Part shown: positions 13,436-15,233 of the stretch, in pieces
Position numbering within the stretch: position 1 is the stretch's first letter
How the letters are laid out: every line of letters starts with the position of its first letter
Assembly (NCBI GenBank): GCA_012842035.1
Contig: DUTO01000058.1
Location: 1 to 15,233, forward strand
From: Clostridia bacterium
GTDB taxonomy: Bacteria > Bacillota > Peptococcia > DRI-13 > DTU073
DNA length: 15,233 bases
Reading direction: 5' to 3'
The notes under the pieces: model-generated
What the model was told of the DNA's origin: nothing
What the model saw: the letters and a program-made list of their open reading frames with translations, nothing else
Database searches by the model: none
Program-made: the position numbers and the translations under genes

Positions 13436-13466
13436 TTTCTCTCCTCCTCTTTTTCACAGGTATAAT

Positions 13467-13495
13467 AAAATAAAAACTCCCCACTAGACTCTCAA
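13467..13495 (-). promoter_or_regulatory. Possible promoter of the response regulator gene
   Basis: Minus-strand TTGAGA (13495-13490), 17 bp, then TATTTT (13472-13467). Each box is 4-5 of 6; moderate support only. Confidence 0.35.
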
Positions 13496-13497
13496 TA

Positions 13498-13511
13498 ATT
13501 GCTTTAGCAAT
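13498..13511. repeat. Inverted repeat upstream of the response regulator promoter
   Basis: ATTGCT-TT-AGCAAT is a perfect 6-bp inverted repeat just upstream of the predicted -35 box, so an operator is possible. Confidence 0.4.
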
Positions 13512-13718
13512 AACATCTTCATAATCTTATCAAATTCACAAACAGCATCTCCTTAATATGAATAATTAAGAAAAATGTTAATAAATAAATTGCGAACAAA
13601 GATCTAAATAAATATAGCATATAATTTTTTTAATAATAGTTTACATTATTTATACTTTTAATACATTTCTAATTCTACTTGCAATTAACATTTCCCTACA
13701 AAACATTAAAAAATTTTT

Positions 13719-13750
13719 TACTATTCAGCAATTTTTTCTAAAAAATAGTA
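13719..13750. terminator. Weak hairpin after the MFS gene, possible terminator
   Basis: TACTATT (13719-13725) and AATAGTA (13744-13750) are perfect 7-bp arms around an 18-nt loop. The minus strand continues with A6T6 after the stem. AT-only pairing but for one G-C, so weak. Confidence 0.35.
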
Positions 13751-13797
13751 CTTTTTTCCTTAAAATAGCTTTTTTCTTTCTCTCCAGTGAATTAAAA

Positions 13798-15000
13798 TTA
13801 TTTTTGAGCAATATTTTTACATAAAAAAAATAAATTAATAACCCCTATGACTCCTGTCCAAAAAGCCGGCAACATAAAAGTCCAAAAGACACTTCTTTCC
13901 ATTAAAAAGCCAAAAAAAGGTGGTCCGGCGGCCACACCAAAAAAACGAACACTCCCATATAAAGAAGTAATCATCCCCCGTTCCTCCCTACTACACGAGC
14001 TGGTAATAATCGTATTTAAACTAGTTAAAGCCATCCCCGTACCTACTCCGGCTATAACTAATAGTCCTATAAACAAATATGTATTTTGGTAAAAAAACGC
14101 AGTCAAAGCTGTCGCCAACACTACTAAACTTAAACCTCCCACAATCAATATTTTATAAAAGCTTGTCCTTTGAGCAGCGAAAATACCAACAAAAGAGGAA
14201 GTTAAAGCCATCGCCAAAACAGGAATAGCAATAATCAAACCTTTAACTACTCCTTCTAATTTATATTTGACTTCTAAATGGTCCGAAAGATAAAAAAGCA
14301 AACCAAATAAAACAAACAACACTGTCGCTCCGGCCAAAAAAGCGGCAAGAAGAGAAACTCCTTTTTGTTGAAAAATCTTTTTTAAAGCTTGGCCATATTG
14401 AGCAACAGACGGTGCCTCTTTTTTAAGTGCAGGCTCCCTTATTCCTAACCCGAGACCAAGGGCAATGGGGATACAAAGCACAGGAAAAAGAAAAAAAACT
14501 GCCCACCAAGCCAAAAGCCCGATCAAGGAACCAAGTATAGGGCTAATGACCTTCCCTAAGCCATTAGCGGCTTCTAAAAAACCTAATACTTTACTTCTGG
14601 CTTTACCCTGATAAAGGTCACCGACAAGAGCCATCGCTAAAGGAGCTGTCCCTGCTGCCCCAATGCCCTGAATAATTCTCCCGACCATAATCAACAGATA
14701 AGCTAATTTTTGCCCCCCCACAGCAGCCAAACCTGCAAGCACCCCTCCGGAAGCATATACCAATAAAGAAACAATAATAATTGGTTTGCGTTTCATCCGG
14801 TCAGACAAAAAACCGTAAAAAGGAATCACTAGTCCTGCTGGAATAGAAAAAAGCGTAATTACCAAACTTACTTGAAACTGAGAAAGAAAAAGAGCTTGTT
14901 TCATTTGAGGTAAAATGGGAATCAACATCGAATTACCTAGAACCATAATCAAAGGAACTCCACACAAAACTAAGATTGGCATAACTTTTTTATTTGGCAA
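13798..15000 (-). CDS. MFS transporter, drug-efflux (DHA1) type
   Basis: A 400-residue integral membrane protein with about 12 hydrophobic segments in two halves split by a charged loop (about 187-212). Motif A is Gly63-Phe-Leu-Ser-Asp67-Arg-Met-Lys-Arg-Lys72 in the loop after segment 2. Motif B is around Gly107-Arg108 with Gln111-Gly112. A motif C-like antiporter stretch (Gly-Leu-Gly-Lys ... Ser-Pro-Ile-Leu-Gly, 147-157) lies in segment 5. These marks suggest a proton-coupled exporter; the substrate cannot be told. The start is a TTG with GAGGAG 11 nt upstream; the next ATG, six codons on, is too far from any ribosome site. A small ORF overlaps its start. It follows the DUF441 gene at 64 bp, probably one transcript. 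Confidence 0.88.
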   Translation of the reverse strand: MPNKKVMPILVLCGVPLIMVLGNSMLIPILPQMKQALFLSQFQVSLVITLFSIPAGLVIPFYGFLSDRMKRKPIIIVSLLVYASGGVLAGLAAVGGQKLAYLLIMVGRIIQGIGAAGTAPLAMALVGDLYQGKARSKVLGFLEAANGLGKVISPILGSLIGLLAWWAVFFLFPVLCIPIALGLGLGIREPALKKEAPSVAQYGQALKKIFQQKGVSLLAAFLAGATVLFVLFGLLFYLSDHLEVKYKLEGVVKGLIIAIPVLAMALTSSFVGIFAAQRTSFYKILIVGGLSLVVLATALTAFFYQNTYLFIGLLVIAGVGTGMALTSLNTIITSSCSREERGMITSLYGSVRFFGVAAGPPFFGFLMERSVFWTFMLPAFWTGVIGVINLFFLCKNIAQK

Positions 15001-15041
15001 GAATTAGCCCACTCCTCTGTAACCAAACATTCCATACACAT
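14970..15041 (-). CDS. Possible 23-residue cysteine-rich leader ORF upstream of the MFS gene
   Basis: An ATG at 15041 with AGGAG 5 nt upstream opens 23 codons ending in TAG at 14972-14970. It holds four cysteines (residues 2, 5, 15, 21), contains the transporter's own ribosome site, and overlaps the first 31 bases of the transporter in another frame. That layout fits a translational leader, but a chance ORF of this length is quite possible. Confidence 0.3.
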   Translation of the reverse strand: MCMECLVTEEWANSCQIKKLCQS

Positions 15042-15064
15042 AGTATCTCCTAAGAAGAATTTGT

Positions 15065-15233
15065 TTATCGAAAAAAGCTTAATATTTTTAAAAAAAAGGC
15101 AGCCAAACCGGCCGCCATCAGAGGACCTACCGGAATACCACCAAAAAAGACGATACCAATAATTGACCCTATAATTAAACCAAGTAATAATTCGGGATAA
15201 TTTTTTAATAAATTTAGCCCCTCATCATTTAAA
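15065..15233 (-). CDS. DUF441 family membrane protein (5' part outside window)
   Basis: The last 55 codons of a gene that enters from the right edge. It shows the DUF441 (YeaL/YtwI) C-terminal signature: a hydrophobic segment with Gly-Ser-Ile-Ile-Gly-Ile-Val-Phe-Phe, then Gly-Gly-Ile-Pro-Val-Gly-Pro-Leu, then Ala-Ala-Gly-Leu-Ala-Ala, ending in Ser-Phe-Phe-Arg. Members are about 150 residues with four membrane segments and no known function. It ends 64 bp before the transporter start on the same strand. Confidence 0.82.
   Translation of the reverse strand, partial: LNDEGLNLLKNYPELLLGLIIGSIIGIVFFGGIPVGPLMAAGLAAFFLKILSFFR

Larger units (their letters stand above)
13436..13797. other. 362-bp AT-rich gap between regulator and transporter
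   Basis: No coding sequence or structured RNA is recognised. It holds the regulator's ribosome site and possible promoter near its left end, an inverted repeat at 13498-13511, and a hairpin-forming repeat after the transporter stop at 13719-13750. The rest is A/T runs. Confidence 0.6.

Noticed and set aside
13847..14092. Plus-strand ORF opposite the MFS gene, and similar ones at 6816-7016, 8323-8550, 11014-11202 and 11753-11983
   Set aside because: All lie antisense to genes, wholly or in part, with no family match or good ribosome site.
1..15233. CRISPR arrays, insertion sequences, tRNA or rRNA genes, attachment sites
   Set aside because: No regularly spaced repeats, transposase, integrase or RNA gene pattern was found on either strand.

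Overview
The window reads as chromosomal DNA of an AT-rich, anaerobic, probably spore-forming member of the Bacillota (Clostridia, Peptococcaceae-like). The basis is two iron-only hydrogenase-like proteins, a GerMN lipoprotein, a DnaD-type replication protein, YlbF, CheW and RsbW/RsbT-type proteins, strong AAGGAGG ribosome sites and several TTG starts. Genus cannot be set from this sequence. No rRNA, tRNA, CRISPR array, transposase or phage gene was found. Nearly all genes lie on the minus strand; only metF and a small DUF1858 gene are on the plus strand.

Left part (1-6120), on the minus strand from left: a DnaD-domain replication protein cut by the window edge (TTG start at 734), preceded by a P-loop ATPase fused to an Asp23/Gls24-type domain; a divergent stand-alone metF; a YlbF-family protein and a GNAT acetyltransferase; a DUF1015 protein with its own promoter; and a polysaccharide deacetylase lipoprotein.

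Centre (6120-13500): a redox or hydrogen signalling region. In transcription order (right to left) it holds an OmpR-family response regulator, CheW, an RsbW/RsbT-like ATPase, a sensory-type [FeFe]-hydrogenase homologue, the remains of an OmpR/PhoB-type response regulator and its histidine kinase, a GerMN lipoprotein, and a soluble protein fusing a hydrogenase-like sensor to a chemoreceptor signalling tip. A divergent DUF1858 protein and a bidirectional terminator close the block. Both hydrogenase homologues keep the four H-cluster cysteines but lack the proton-relay cysteine, which points to sensing rather than bulk hydrogen turnover. A likely reading is that they sense H2 or redox state and pass the signal to chemotaxis (MCP plus CheW) and to a partner-switching or kinase output. 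CheA and CheY are not in the window.

The broken two-component pair is the clearest hidden feature: the receiver has lost its middle, the DNA-binding domain and kinase N-terminus are gone, and the kinase has lost its histidine domain. Directly downstream, the GerMN gene still has a Pho-box-like tandem repeat placed 10 bp before its -10 box, which looks like the target site of the lost regulator class.

Right part (13500-15233): a 362-bp AT-rich gap, an MFS efflux-type transporter with a TTG start and a possible 23-residue upstream ORF, and the C-terminal part of a DUF441 membrane protein cut by the right edge.
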